Source: Microbacterium sp. SORGH_AS_1204 (GTDB lineage: Bacteria > Actinomycetota > Actinomycetes > Actinomycetales > Microbacteriaceae). From it: a stretch of DNA of 64,000 nucleotides. Both the position numbers and the translations under genes were made by a program. Every line of letters begins with the position of its first letter. Position 1 is the stretch's first letter. Positions 43,261-51,756 of this stretch are shown piece by piece. The notes under the pieces were generated by a model. It did not search any database. It was not told the DNA's origin and saw only the letters and a program-made list of their open reading frames with translations. The stretch spans positions 248,001 to 312,000 of the forward strand of contig NZ_JAUTBD010000001.1 in assembly GCF_030818935.1 (NCBI RefSeq), written 5' to 3'.

Positions 43261-43578
43261 ATGCGTCGGATCTTGGTCAGCGGGGGCTCGGTGCTCACCA
43301 CCAACGCCATCGCCCGTCAGCTTTTCCTCTACGCGTCGCTCCTCGCCGACCAGCAGCGCACCGACGTCGTGGACTTCCCGGTGAGCTTCGAAGGGGAGGC
43401 GACGAACTGCACGCTTCTCGTGGGGGCCCACCTGACGCTCACGGCGGTGACCGTGCCCCGATCCGAAGCCGGCACGCTCCCGGGTGAAGACAGCGCGCTG
43501 TTCGAGTTGCAGCGTCGATGCGACGACGCGCGCACGCTGACGCTCCCGGCATCGTCGCCTCGTTCGATGGAGCGCTGA
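43261..43578 (+). CDS. Small hypothetical protein of Microbacteriaceae type
   Basis: A 105-residue protein, MRRILVSGGSVLTTNAIARQ at its start, then LLADQQRTDVVDFPVSFEGE and CTLLVGAHLTLTAVTVPR. GGAGG at the right distance supports ATG 43261. No signal peptide or membrane segment. It precedes a DUF7882 gene on the same strand by about 330 bp. I recognise no function. Confidence 0.65.
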   Translation: MRRILVSGGSVLTTNAIARQLFLYASLLADQQRTDVVDFPVSFEGEATNCTLLVGAHLTLTAVTVPRSEAGTLPGEDSALFELQRRCDDARTLTLPASSPRSMER

Positions 43579-43907
43579 GGGGCTCGCACGCCCCCGCAGG
43601 TCTCGTCGATCACCCATCGCACTCCCCGGTTCCCCTCGACGTTCCCCGACCGGGCGTCGCCGCGCATCCCGCTTGCCCGTGCCGCGCGTCGATGGGATAG
43701 TTCGCCGTCTGCTGCGCGTGCCGCCGCCATCAGCGTCGTCCGGGAGGCGACGCCGCTGACGAACCTCGCTCGCTTGTGGGAGGCCGATCACGAAAGAACG
43801 GCGAGTGCAAGGGCATTGGCGCGCACGAACCGACGCTCTGACGCTGACGGTAGGCGCTCGCCGGGCGACACTCGCCCCCTCGCAACGTCGGGTGCCGAGG
43901 AGGAATC
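43579..43907. other. Gene-free gap
   Basis: About 330 bp between two small same-strand genes. The frames here have poor starts and Arg-rich translations. I see no hairpin, repeat or convincing promoter. Confidence 0.5.
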
Positions 43908-44279
43908 ATGGGCAAGTTCGTCTACGACTCGAACGTGAAGGTGGAGTTCGAGGATCGACTTCTCGCGCATCTGCAGGCGGTGATCATGGCCAAGGTGCGG
44001 CGCGGTGAGACCTTCACCTTCACCTGGAAGGACGACATCAGCACGGGAGGCGGGCGCACCTGCGTCTACATCCACTCCGGGGTGTCGCTCGTCTTCAAGT
44101 TCCACGGCGGACGCATGCCGCAGCTGAACCCGGCCTGGCTGCACGCGCTGACCTTCAATGCCAACACCAGTCGCGGCCTGTACATCGTCCCCGAACCGGA
44201 GGGCACGTTTCGTCCGCCGGAGCCGATGAAGGAGATGGTCTTCGTGGAGGTCCCCCGGTACGCGCCACCCGGGTCGTGA
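43908..44279 (+). CDS. DUF7882 family small protein
   Basis: A 123-residue protein with the strongly conserved Microbacteriaceae pattern MGKFVYDSNVKVEFEDRLLAHLQ, FTFTWKDDISTGGGRTCVYI, VSLVFKFHGGRMPQLNPAWL and RGLYIVPEPEG. AGGAGGAAT precedes the ATG. The conserved WKDDISTGGGRT and KF-GGR blocks suggest a nucleic-acid or nucleotide-binding surface, but that is only an impression; members are sometimes labelled as ligase-related without support. Confidence 0.8.
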   Translation: MGKFVYDSNVKVEFEDRLLAHLQAVIMAKVRRGETFTFTWKDDISTGGGRTCVYIHSGVSLVFKFHGGRMPQLNPAWLHALTFNANTSRGLYIVPEPEGTFRPPEPMKEMVFVEVPRYAPPGS

Positions 44280-44289
44280 CGGGTGCCGC

Positions 44290-45108
44290 TCAGTCGATGT
44301 CGCGGCGCCAGGTCGTCAGCAGCCCGATGACGACCAGAACCACCGCGTAACCGAGCAGCACGAGGCCTCCGGCCCACCACTCGAGGGAGTCGTCGGCGGC
44401 GGTGCCCATGGCGCCGAAGATCGTCTGCCCGACGAGCGCGTCGCTCGCGGCGCTGGGGAACCACTTGACGACCCCTGCGAAGCCCTCGACGAGTCCCCCG
44501 GCGGTGCGGACGATCGGCTCGACGAAGAGCGTGATGGCCAGCACGATGACGATCGCGGCGACCTGATTGCGCACGACCGTGCCGACGCCGATGCCGACGA
44601 GGGCCCACAGGGCGAAGGCGAGCAGCATCCGGCCCACGAGCTCCCAGGTGTCGCCGGCGCCCAGCGCGGTGTCGATGCCGAAGACGCTCAGCACGCCCGC
44701 TCCCGCGCCGACCGCGGCGAGCGAGCCCAGGATGCCGTAGAGCAGTCCCACCACGATGCCGACGACGAACTTGCCCACGAGCACGACGCCGCGGCGCGGG
44801 GTGGCGAGGAACGTCGGCGTGAGCGTCTTGTGACGGAACTCGGTCGTGACCATCAGGGTGCCCACCAGCAGAGGGAAGACGTACCCGACCGCCGTGGCGG
44901 AGCTGTACACGAGCGCGGGGATGCCGTCAGCCGACAGCGCGGGGCCGGTCGCCCCCGTCAGCCGACCGGATGCCACCCCGCCGAACACGAGGGCGAGCAC
45001 GCCGGCCGTGAAGGCGACGTAGGCGACGAGCACGATGCCCAGCACCCACCACCCGGCGGTGCTGAACTGCTTGGTGTACTCGGAGCGGGTTGCGGCGACC
45101 AGGCTCAT
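44290..45108 (-). CDS. ABC-2 type transporter permease
   Basis: A 272-residue protein with about six membrane segments (WVLGIVLVAYVAFTAGVLAL, VVGIVVGLLYGILGSLAAV, MLLAFALWALVGIGVGTVV, IVIVLAITLFV), large loops and no signal peptide, as in ABC-2 exporters. VTTEFRHKTLTPTFLATPRR is a typical block. ATG 45108 overlaps the ATPase stop, so it pairs with that subunit for export of lipids or drugs. Confidence 0.88.
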   Translation of the reverse strand: MSLVAATRSEYTKQFSTAGWWVLGIVLVAYVAFTAGVLALVFGGVASGRLTGATGPALSADGIPALVYSSATAVGYVFPLLVGTLMVTTEFRHKTLTPTFLATPRRGVVLVGKFVVGIVVGLLYGILGSLAAVGAGAGVLSVFGIDTALGAGDTWELVGRMLLAFALWALVGIGVGTVVRNQVAAIVIVLAITLFVEPIVRTAGGLVEGFAGVVKWFPSAASDALVGQTIFGAMGTAADDSLEWWAGGLVLLGYAVVLVVIGLLTTWRRDID

Positions 45109-46352
45109 CGCGGTGCCTCCGTCTCGTCGGGTCCGGCGGTGGGGACGATGTCGATGACCCCGGTCGAGGCGACGGAGTAGGAGGGGCGCGGGCCGACCTG
45201 CGTCGGAGAGGGCGCGGCGCGCGCCGCGCGAGGCGGTGGCATCACCGCCACCAGGGCGGTCGAGGGGCGCGGGTCGTCGGCGTCGGGATCGACGGATGCC
45301 ACGGTGTCGGGCGTCGCGGCAGGGGTGGGCGTGGCGGCCGGTGGGGCGGCACCCGGGACTTGCCCGGCGTCTGCAATCTGCCCGGCACTCGGAGCCCTCC
45401 CCGTATCCGGGGCGGCGTCCGCGACGGGGACGGGCGTCGCGCCCGCGCTGGCGTGCACCCGCACGCCGCTGACGAGTTCGAGGAAGATGTCCTCCAGGCT
45501 CGCGCCCTTGCTCTGCAGGTTCGACAGGGCGATGCCGGCGCCCGCGGCGAGGGCGCCGATCTCGACCGGTTCGTGGTGGCGGATCGTGAAGCCGTTGCGC
45601 AGCAGCTGGTGCGCGATGCCGCGGTCATCGAGCAACCGCCCCAGGGCGGCGCGGTCGGGGGAGTCCACGACGGTGGCGAACTCGTCGGGGTCGGCGAGGT
45701 CTTCGATGCCGCCCTGGAACACCAGACGCCCGCGCGAGATGATCAGCAGCGCGTCGACGGTCTGCTGCACCTCGGCGAGCAGGTGCGACGAGATGAGCAC
45801 CGTGCGTCCTTCCGCGGCGAGGTGTCGCAGCAGCGAGCGCATCCAGCGGATGCCCTCGGGGTCGAGGCCGTTCGACGGCTCGTCGAGCACGAGCACGCCG
45901 GGGTCTCCCAGCAGGGCGGTCGCCAGGCCCAGGCGCTGACGCATGCCGAGCGAGAACCCGCCGACGCGACGACCGGCGACGTCGGCGAGCCCGACGAGGC
46001 CGAGCACCTCGTCGATGCGGGTGGTGGGCAGGCTCGCCGCCCGCGCGTAGACCTTGAGGTGGTTCGCGGCCGAGCGACCGGGGTGGAAGCTGGATGCCTC
46101 GAGGGCGGCGCCGACGGTCTGCAGCGGTGCGGTCAGGTCGGTGTAGCGCTTGCCGCCGATCGTGGCCGTGCCGGAGGTGGGCCGCACCAAGCCCAGCAAC
46201 ATGCGCAAAGAGGTGGTCTTGCCGGCCCCGTTCGGGCCGAGGAAGCCGGTCACCTGTCCGGGTTCGACACGGGCGGTCAGGCCGTCGACGGCCGAGATCG
46301 CCCCGAACCGCTTTGTGAGGCCGACCAGCTCGAGCACCTGTCCGTCGGGCAT
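45105..46352 (-). CDS. ABC exporter ATPase with long disordered tail
   Basis: A 415-residue ATPase of the DrrA/CcmA type: Walker A GPNGAGKT, signature FSLGMRQRLG, Walker B VLVLDEPSNGLDPEG, switch region ISSHLLAEV. Normal members have about 300 residues; this one adds about 100 residues rich in Ala, Pro and Thr after VSGVRVHASAG, with no recognisable domain. ATG 46352 follows AAGGAGAGGG. The longer upstream frame would add a basic leader and is not favoured. Confidence 0.9.
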   Translation of the reverse strand: MPDGQVLELVGLTKRFGAISAVDGLTARVEPGQVTGFLGPNGAGKTTSLRMLLGLVRPTSGTATIGGKRYTDLTAPLQTVGAALEASSFHPGRSAANHLKVYARAASLPTTRIDEVLGLVGLADVAGRRVGGFSLGMRQRLGLATALLGDPGVLVLDEPSNGLDPEGIRWMRSLLRHLAAEGRTVLISSHLLAEVQQTVDALLIISRGRLVFQGGIEDLADPDEFATVVDSPDRAALGRLLDDRGIAHQLLRNGFTIRHHEPVEIGALAAGAGIALSNLQSKGASLEDIFLELVSGVRVHASAGATPVPVADAAPDTGRAPSAGQIADAGQVPGAAPPAATPTPAATPDTVASVDPDADDPRPSTALVAVMPPPRAARAAPSPTQVGPRPSYSVASTGVIDIVPTAGPDETEAPR

Positions 46353-46444
46353 GCGACCCCTCTCCTTCGGCAGACGTTCTGCCCATCTTCCCCGATCCGG
46401 GGCCGAAAACGCATCCTCCGCAGGGGGGAGGCGCGCCGGGCGGC

Positions 46445-47527
46445 GTGTGTAACGTGGCACCGTGCACGCAGAGCGATCCGAGAACGACAGCGTCCTGGTC
46501 GGGGGGCCGCGGGGGCCTCGGCCACCTCACGCTCAACCGGCCGAAGGCGATCAACGCGCTCGACCTCGACATGATCCGCGCGCTGCACCTGACCCTCGAT
46601 CGGTGGGAGAGCGACACCGACGTCGATGTCGTGCTGCTCGACGGTGCCGGCGAGCGCGGCTTCTGCGCCGGCGGCGACGTGCGGGCCCTGCACGAGATGG
46701 TGACCGGCGGCCGGGCCGACGAGGTGCACGCGTTCTTCCGCGAGGAGTACGCCCTCGACCACCGCATCGCGACGTCGAGGAAGCCGGTCGTCGCGATCGC
46801 CGACGGCGTGTGCATGGGCGGGGGGATCGGTCTGGCCGGTCACGCCGCGATCCGCATCGTCACCGAGCGCTCGCGCCTGGCGATGCCCGAGACGCGCATC
46901 GGCTTCACCCCCGACGTCGGCGGCTCGTGGTTGCTCGGCCGCGCCCCCGGTCGCATCGGCGAGTACCTCGCACTCACCGGCGGGACGATGGATGCCAGTG
47001 ACGCGCTGTACGCCGGCTTCGCCGACCACATGGTGCCGGTGGCCCACCTCGAGGCGCTGTACGAAGCGCTCGAGAACCGCGCGGATCCGTCGAGCCCGAC
47101 CGAGCTCGTGCTGCTGTTCGACGAGACGCCCGAGCCGTCGCGGCTCGAGACGGCGCGGGAGTGGATCGACGACGCGTTCTCGGCCGCCGATGTGCCCGGC
47201 ATCCTGGACCGCCTGCGCGCGCGTCCCGAGGCGGAGGCGCGCGAGACGGCCGAGCTGTTGGCGGCATCCGCCCCGACGGCGCTCGCCGTGACGCTCGAGG
47301 CCGTGCGGCGGGCGCGCGAGCTGCCGTCGCTACGGGCGGCGCTCGCGCAGGAGTACGGCCTCGTGCTGTGGTTCGCCTTCACGCAACCCGACCTCGTCGA
47401 GGGCATTCGCGCGCAGGTCGTGGACAAGGACCGGACCCCGTCGTGGTCGCCGGCGCGGCTCGACGACCTCCCCGTCGACCGGGTCGCCGAGGCGTTCGCC
47501 TATCAACCCGAACCCGCGCTGTGGTGA
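46445..47527 (+). CDS. Enoyl-CoA hydratase / 3-hydroxyisobutyryl-CoA hydrolase, probable N-terminal frameshift
   Basis: A crotonase-fold protein of the HIBYL-CoA hydrolase branch: LNRPKAINALDLDMIRALH, GERGFCAGGDVRALHEM (oxyanion hole), IADGVCMGGGIGLAGHA, MPETRIGFTPDVGGSWLL. It acts in valine breakdown or related acyl-CoA chemistry. The start is uncertain. Another frame from GTG 46462 begins VHAERSENDSVLVGG, the normal start for this family, and would join this frame if the six-G run at 46501-46506 had five. With that correction the product is 354 residues; as read, the first 20 codons here look non-native. Confidence 0.8.
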   Translation: MCNVAPCTQSDPRTTASWSGGRGGLGHLTLNRPKAINALDLDMIRALHLTLDRWESDTDVDVVLLDGAGERGFCAGGDVRALHEMVTGGRADEVHAFFREEYALDHRIATSRKPVVAIADGVCMGGGIGLAGHAAIRIVTERSRLAMPETRIGFTPDVGGSWLLGRAPGRIGEYLALTGGTMDASDALYAGFADHMVPVAHLEALYEALENRADPSSPTELVLLFDETPEPSRLETAREWIDDAFSAADVPGILDRLRARPEAEARETAELLAASAPTALAVTLEAVRRARELPSLRAALAQEYGLVLWFAFTQPDLVEGIRAQVVDKDRTPSWSPARLDDLPVDRVAEAFAYQPEPALW

Positions 47528-47534
47528 CGAGCCC

Positions 47535-48356
47535 ATGACCTCGCCGCGGCGTCGCTGGTCGATCGGTCGAGCCCTCGACGGGTTCTTCTTCGTCTTCGGC
47601 GGCGTCGCCGCGATCTGGCTCGCCTACCTCAGCTTCACCGAGTCGTTCTCGCTCGGCTGGGGCGGGGTTCTGATGGCCATCGCCTTCTGGGTGCTGCTCG
47701 CGTATCTCGCGTTGCCGCGCCTGCATCGCATCCTCACGGCGATCTATGTGCCCGACTACTTCATGGGACGCACGCGCACCTCCGACGGCCTGCTCGGCGA
47801 CCCGGTGAACCTCGCGCTGCTCGGCTCACGCGAGAACATCGAAGCAGTGATGACGGAGGCGGGCTGGATCGCCGCCGACCCGGTGAGCCTGCGCTCGTCG
47901 TGGGGCATCGTCGCGTCGACGCTGCGGCGGCGGAGCTACCCGCGGGCGCCGGTGAGTCCGCTCTATCTCTTCGGACGGATGCAAGACCTGGCGTATCAGC
48001 AAGAAGTGGCGGGCTCGCCCGCGAAGAGGCACCACGTGCGGCTGTGGCGGTGCCCCGACGGGTGGCTGCTGCCCGGCGGGCGCCGGGTCGACTGGCTCGC
48101 CGCCGGCACCTTCGATCGCGCGGTGGGTCTGTCGCTGTTCACGCTGCAGGTGACCCACCGCATCGACGCCGACACCGACATCGAGCGCGACCACATCGTC
48201 GCGACGGTGCGGAACCTGCCGGGGGTCGAGGTCGACGTCATCCGCGACTTCGCCACGGGGTACCACTCGCGCAACGGCGGCGGAGACACCATCACCACCG
48301 ACGGCGACCTGCCGATCATCGACGTGCGCGCGGTCAGAGCCGGGGTGTCGTCGTGA
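47535..48356 (+). CDS. LssY C-terminal domain membrane protein
   Basis: A 273-residue protein with two N-terminal membrane segments (FFFVFGGVAAIWLAYL, GGVLMAIAFWVLLAYLALP) and a soluble domain resembling LssY_C: GDPVNLALLGSRENIEAVMT, EAGWIAADPVSLRSS, SYPRAPVSPLYLFGRMQDL, HHVRLWRCPDG, THRIDADTDIERDHIV. Function unknown. It starts 7 bp after the hydratase and overlaps the next gene (GTGA). Confidence 0.82.
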   Translation: MTSPRRRWSIGRALDGFFFVFGGVAAIWLAYLSFTESFSLGWGGVLMAIAFWVLLAYLALPRLHRILTAIYVPDYFMGRTRTSDGLLGDPVNLALLGSRENIEAVMTEAGWIAADPVSLRSSWGIVASTLRRRSYPRAPVSPLYLFGRMQDLAYQQEVAGSPAKRHHVRLWRCPDGWLLPGGRRVDWLAAGTFDRAVGLSLFTLQVTHRIDADTDIERDHIVATVRNLPGVEVDVIRDFATGYHSRNGGGDTITTDGDLPIIDVRAVRAGVSS

Positions 48357-48946
48357 GGGAGGAGCGGCATCCCGAGAAGCGCCCGGCGTTCGAGCCGCCG
48401 CTCGATCCCCCCACGGCCGACCCCGCGATGCGCCGGCCGGTCTCCACGGTCGCGGGCAGCGTGCTCGTGCTGCTGCGCGCGGTCGCGGGGGCGTTGTGGG
48501 CGGTGAGTGTGGCGTTCTCGCTGCCGCCGTGGCTGCGGGCCGTCGCGGGCGCGGCGAGCGGGAACGCCGACGAGCCGCTCGACCTCACCGTCAGCGACAT
48601 GGGCGTGGGGACGACGGTGTTCCTCGCCGTGCTCGGTGGTGTCTTCGTGGTGCAGGTGGTGTTCGGCATCCTGATCCTGTTCGGTGGCAACCTCGCGCGC
48701 GTGTTGGTGATGCTGCTGTCGGTCGCGTCGATCAGCGCGAGCTTCGTGGGGTGGTGGGCGTACGGGCAGCAGATCACGGTCGGCACGACCCTGCTGACGT
48801 TGAGCCTCGACATCCTGGTGCTGCTGGCGCTGTCGAGTCGGGATGCCGCGGCCTACGCCCGGCGCAATGAGGGGCGCGGGCGGCGGGGCGTCATACGAGC
48901 GCGTGACGGTGCGACCAGAACAGGCGATGCGACGAGAACAGGGTGA
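48353..48946 (+). CDS. Membrane protein of unknown function
   Basis: A 197-residue protein with four hydrophobic stretches (SVLVLLRAVAGALWAVSVAF, VFLAVLGGVFVVQVVFGILIL, VLVMLLSVASISASFVGWW, LLTLSLDILVLLALSS) in a Pro-rich, basic frame. GTG 48353 overlaps the LssY-like stop. The last residues (ARDGATRTGDATRTG) are read from the intergenic repeat at 48914-48990, so the true C-terminus may have been extended by it. Confidence 0.75.
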   Translation: MREERHPEKRPAFEPPLDPPTADPAMRRPVSTVAGSVLVLLRAVAGALWAVSVAFSLPPWLRAVAGAASGNADEPLDLTVSDMGVGTTVFLAVLGGVFVVQVVFGILILFGGNLARVLVMLLSVASISASFVGWWAYGQQITVGTTLLTLSLDILVLLALSSRDAAAYARRNEGRGRRGVIRARDGATRTGDATRTG

Positions 48947-48990
48947 TCCGGCGCGGAACGGCCTGTCCTGGTGGCACCCCCCTGTTCTCG
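48914..48990. repeat. Interleaved inverted repeats
   Basis: A=48914-48925 and A'=48961-48972 pair at 11 of 12 positions; B=48933-48943 and B'=48980-48990 pair perfectly over 11 bp (CGAGAACAGGG). The order A-B-A'-B' allows alternative or pseudoknotted folding. A and B are themselves similar (AGAACAGG). Confidence 0.65.
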
Positions 48991-49094
48991 TGTCGTCATG
49001 TCGTGGCGGGTCGGGTCGCTTCCCTTCGCCTCGGGTCGCGCACAGCCACGGCGGGTTAGCCTGAGAGGCGCCGCGCGCCCGGGCGGCAGAACGG

Positions 49095-50030
49095 ATGACG
49101 CACGTGTTCGACAGCCCCATGTCGTCTTCGGCATACGAGGTGCTCCGTGTCGCGGCCGACATCGACGACGAGGGCCTGCGCCGCGCCTACCGCGTGCGTC
49201 TGCGCGAGACGCACCCCGACACCGGCGGCGACGCCGCGCTGTTCGTGCAGGTGCAGCGCGCGTGGGAGCTCGTCGGAACGCCGGAGGCGCGCAGCGCCTA
49301 CGACCGCGGTCGCGGCACGGCGCCGGGCGAGTGGGGCGGTGGGGCCCCGGCATCCGCTCCCTCACGTCCCACCGACACGCGTCCGCGCGCCCGATCGTAC
49401 GGTCAGCCCGGCGGATGGCGCAGGGAGCGCTACCTCGGGCTCATCCGCGAGTGGGTGGGGCGCGGTGTCGACATCGCCGATCCGTACGACCCGGCGCTCG
49501 TGCGGTCGGCGCCGCCCGAGATCCGGCACATCCTCGCCGACGCGCTCGCCGAGGAGGAGACCGCCCGGCTCGTGTCCGAACTGGGGATGGGCTACACCGT
49601 GTGGCACGACGTCTTCGCCGACCGCGACGGGCGCGACCCCGAGCAGAAGCTCGACCACCTGGTGCTCGGGCCCAGCGGGTTGTATGCGCTGCTGAGCGAG
49701 GACTTCGGCGGGCCCGTGGGGGTGCGCCGCGGTGAGATCACCGGGCCGAACATCATCGGCGCGCCGGTGACCGAGCTGGTGTCGCGCGCTCGTGTGATCG
49801 CCCGGGCGGCCGGGGTGCGCTTCAGCGGAGCCATGGTGGTGCTGCCCGACGACGCGATCCTGGATGCCGTCACCGAGCTCGGCAAAGTGCGTGGCACCCC
49901 CGTCGCCCTCGTCACTCGCAGCGCCCTGACGACCCTGTTGCGACGCGGCATCACGGGTGCGCGTGAGGTCGGCGGAACCGAGCTGTTCGACATCCGCACG
50001 CGGCTGCAGCAGCGGGTGCGCCACGTCTAG
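49095..50030 (+). CDS. J-domain protein with C-terminal NERD-like domain
   Basis: A 311-residue protein. Residues about 9-75 form a J-domain: YEVLRVAADIDDEGLRRAYR, the HPD tripeptide in RETHPDTGGD, then AWELVGTPEARSAYD. After a Pro/Arg linker, residues about 165-300 look NERD-like (nuclease-related): EQKLDHLVLGPSGLYALLSE, FGGPVGVRRGE, RFSGAMVVLPDD, GKVRGTPVALVTR, TTLLRRGITG. The combination suggests recruitment of DnaK to a DNA-processing or sensing activity; this is inference. Confidence 0.8.
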   Translation: MTHVFDSPMSSSAYEVLRVAADIDDEGLRRAYRVRLRETHPDTGGDAALFVQVQRAWELVGTPEARSAYDRGRGTAPGEWGGGAPASAPSRPTDTRPRARSYGQPGGWRRERYLGLIREWVGRGVDIADPYDPALVRSAPPEIRHILADALAEEETARLVSELGMGYTVWHDVFADRDGRDPEQKLDHLVLGPSGLYALLSEDFGGPVGVRRGEITGPNIIGAPVTELVSRARVIARAAGVRFSGAMVVLPDDAILDAVTELGKVRGTPVALVTRSALTTLLRRGITGAREVGGTELFDIRTRLQQRVRHV

Positions 50031-50063
50031 ATCGATCCGCTCGGGCGTGTCTAGGGTGGGGGC

Positions 50064-50246
50064 ATGAGTACCGACGAGACCGCGGGTGCCTCGGCATCCG
50101 ACGAGATGAAGCGCAAGTTCAAGGAAGCGCTCGCGAAGAAGAACGGCCAGCAGCGTTCCGGTGAGGCGCACCTCGACGGCCACTCCGCCGTGCAGGGCAC
50201 CCACGGAGCGGTCACCAAGCGCGAGTTCCGCCGCAAGAGCGGCTGA
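50064..50246 (+). CDS. DUF5302 small protein
   Basis: A 60-residue protein: DEMKRKFKEALAKKNGQQRS, GEAHLDGHSAVQGTHGAV, TKREFRRKSG. The pattern matches the actinobacterial DUF5302 family of short, basic, probably nucleic-acid-associated proteins. GGGGGC precedes the ATG. It lies 33 bp after the J-domain gene. Confidence 0.85.
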   Translation: MSTDETAGASASDEMKRKFKEALAKKNGQQRSGEAHLDGHSAVQGTHGAVTKREFRRKSG

Positions 50247-50295
50247 GCAGCCGCGACCCGCACGCGTCGCCACGACCGGGCGACGCGCGCGGCTG

Positions 50296-51756
50296 TCAGA
50301 TCCGGCGTAGAGGCGCCTCGAAGAACGCCAGCTCCAGAACCATCGAGCGGTCGTAGGCGGCGGCCATCGCGGCGCGGGTGGATGCGGATGCCGTGCGGGC
50401 GGCGGCATCCACGATCGTCGTCGCCTCGGCCGATGACGCCGCGAACGCCTCGTCGCCGTAGGCGGTGAGCCAGTCGGCGTACGGATGATCGGGGGCGAAG
50501 GTGCCGCGCCAGCGGGCGCCGATGTCGGTGTAGAGCACGAAGCAGGGCAGGATCGCGGCGACCAGCACGGCGTACGACCCCGCGGTCGATGCCGCGTGCA
50601 GGTGGTCGGTGTAGTCCAGGGTCGATGACGCGGGTTCGAGCTGCGCCGGGTCGACGTGCGACTGGTGCAGGGCGGCCTCCTCGACCAGGCACGACACCGA
50701 CGCCGCCGCCCAGAACCGTTGCTCGTCGACGTTCGGAGCCAGTGCCGCGGCGCGGGCCAGCACGCGGGCGTACTCGCGCAGGTACAGCAGGTCCTGACCG
50801 AGATACCAGTGGAAGGCGTCGCGGTCGAGGTCTCCGGATGCGAGTCCCCGCACGAACGCGCACGCGTCGACCTCGGCGCGGGTCGAGGTCGTGGCATCCC
50901 ACCGTCCGGCGCTCCAGGAGCGACCCAGGTCGATGTGGGGGCGGAGTTCGTGCAGATGGTCGATCGGGCCGTTGCCGCGGCCGACGTGCAGGGCTTCGGC
51001 GTTCTCGAGGGCGCCGGTGAGCCAGCGCTTCGCGCGTTCCAGCGCCGCGGGCCAGGGGAGGCCGTGGGCGGCGAGGGTCGCCATCGCCGACGACAGCGAG
51101 CAGCCCGTGCCGTGGGTGTGCCGGGTGGCGACGCGCCGGCCCGGCACCGGGTGGGCGCCGGTCGTGTCGACGATGGCATCCGGGCTCTGGTCGCCGTCGA
51201 GGTGTCCGCCCTTCAGCAGCACGGAGGTGTCGGCCGTCTCGGCCAGGGTGCGCGCCTGGGCGAGCGCATCGTCCCAGGTGCGCGCGACGGGTCGGTCGGT
51301 GAGGACGGCGAGTTCGGGCAGGTTGGGGGTGACGAGGTCGGCGCGGTGGCAGAGCGCGCGCACCGCCTGCTCGGCGTCGGCGTCGAGCAGGCGGTCGCCG
51401 CTGGTCGCGATCATCACCGGGTCGAGCACGACGATCCGCGGCTGCGTCTCGGCGAGCCAGGCGTCGACGGTGGCGACGACGTCGGCCGAACCGAGCATGC
51501 CGATCTTGACCGCGTCGATCTCGACGTCGTCGCTCACCGCGCGCAGTTGCGCGTCGAGGAACGCCGTGGGCGGCACGTGCACCTCGCGGACGCCGAGGGT
51601 GTTCTGCGCGACGAGCGCGGTCACCGCCGCCATGCCGTACCCGCCGAAGGCGGCGATGGATTTGAGGTCGGCCTGCACGCCGGCGCCCCCGGTGGGGTCG
51701 GTGCCGGCGATGCTGAGCACGCGCGGGCTCGCTTCGCGCGTCTGTGCGGCGCTCAC
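50296..51756 (-). CDS. thiD: Bifunctional ThiD-TenA (HMP-P kinase / thiaminase II)
   Basis: A 486-residue fusion. The N-terminal half (about 10-265) is HMP/HMP-P kinase: SIAGTDPTGGAGVQADLKS, VLDPVMIATSGDRLL, TPNLPELAVL, THGTGCSLSSAMATLAA. The C-terminal half (about 280-486) is TenA: FHWYLGQDLLYLREYARVLA, SCLVEEAALHQSH, and the active-site Cys in AAILPCFVLYTDIG. It salvages and phosphorylates the thiamin pyrimidine. Start GTG 51756 overlaps thiE. The fused TenA suggests salvage of degraded thiamin. Confidence 0.93.
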   Translation of the reverse strand: MSAAQTREASPRVLSIAGTDPTGGAGVQADLKSIAAFGGYGMAAVTALVAQNTLGVREVHVPPTAFLDAQLRAVSDDVEIDAVKIGMLGSADVVATVDAWLAETQPRIVVLDPVMIATSGDRLLDADAEQAVRALCHRADLVTPNLPELAVLTDRPVARTWDDALAQARTLAETADTSVLLKGGHLDGDQSPDAIVDTTGAHPVPGRRVATRHTHGTGCSLSSAMATLAAHGLPWPAALERAKRWLTGALENAEALHVGRGNGPIDHLHELRPHIDLGRSWSAGRWDATTSTRAEVDACAFVRGLASGDLDRDAFHWYLGQDLLYLREYARVLARAAALAPNVDEQRFWAAASVSCLVEEAALHQSHVDPAQLEPASSTLDYTDHLHAASTAGSYAVLVAAILPCFVLYTDIGARWRGTFAPDHPYADWLTAYGDEAFAASSAEATTIVDAAARTASASTRAAMAAAYDRSMVLELAFFEAPLRRI

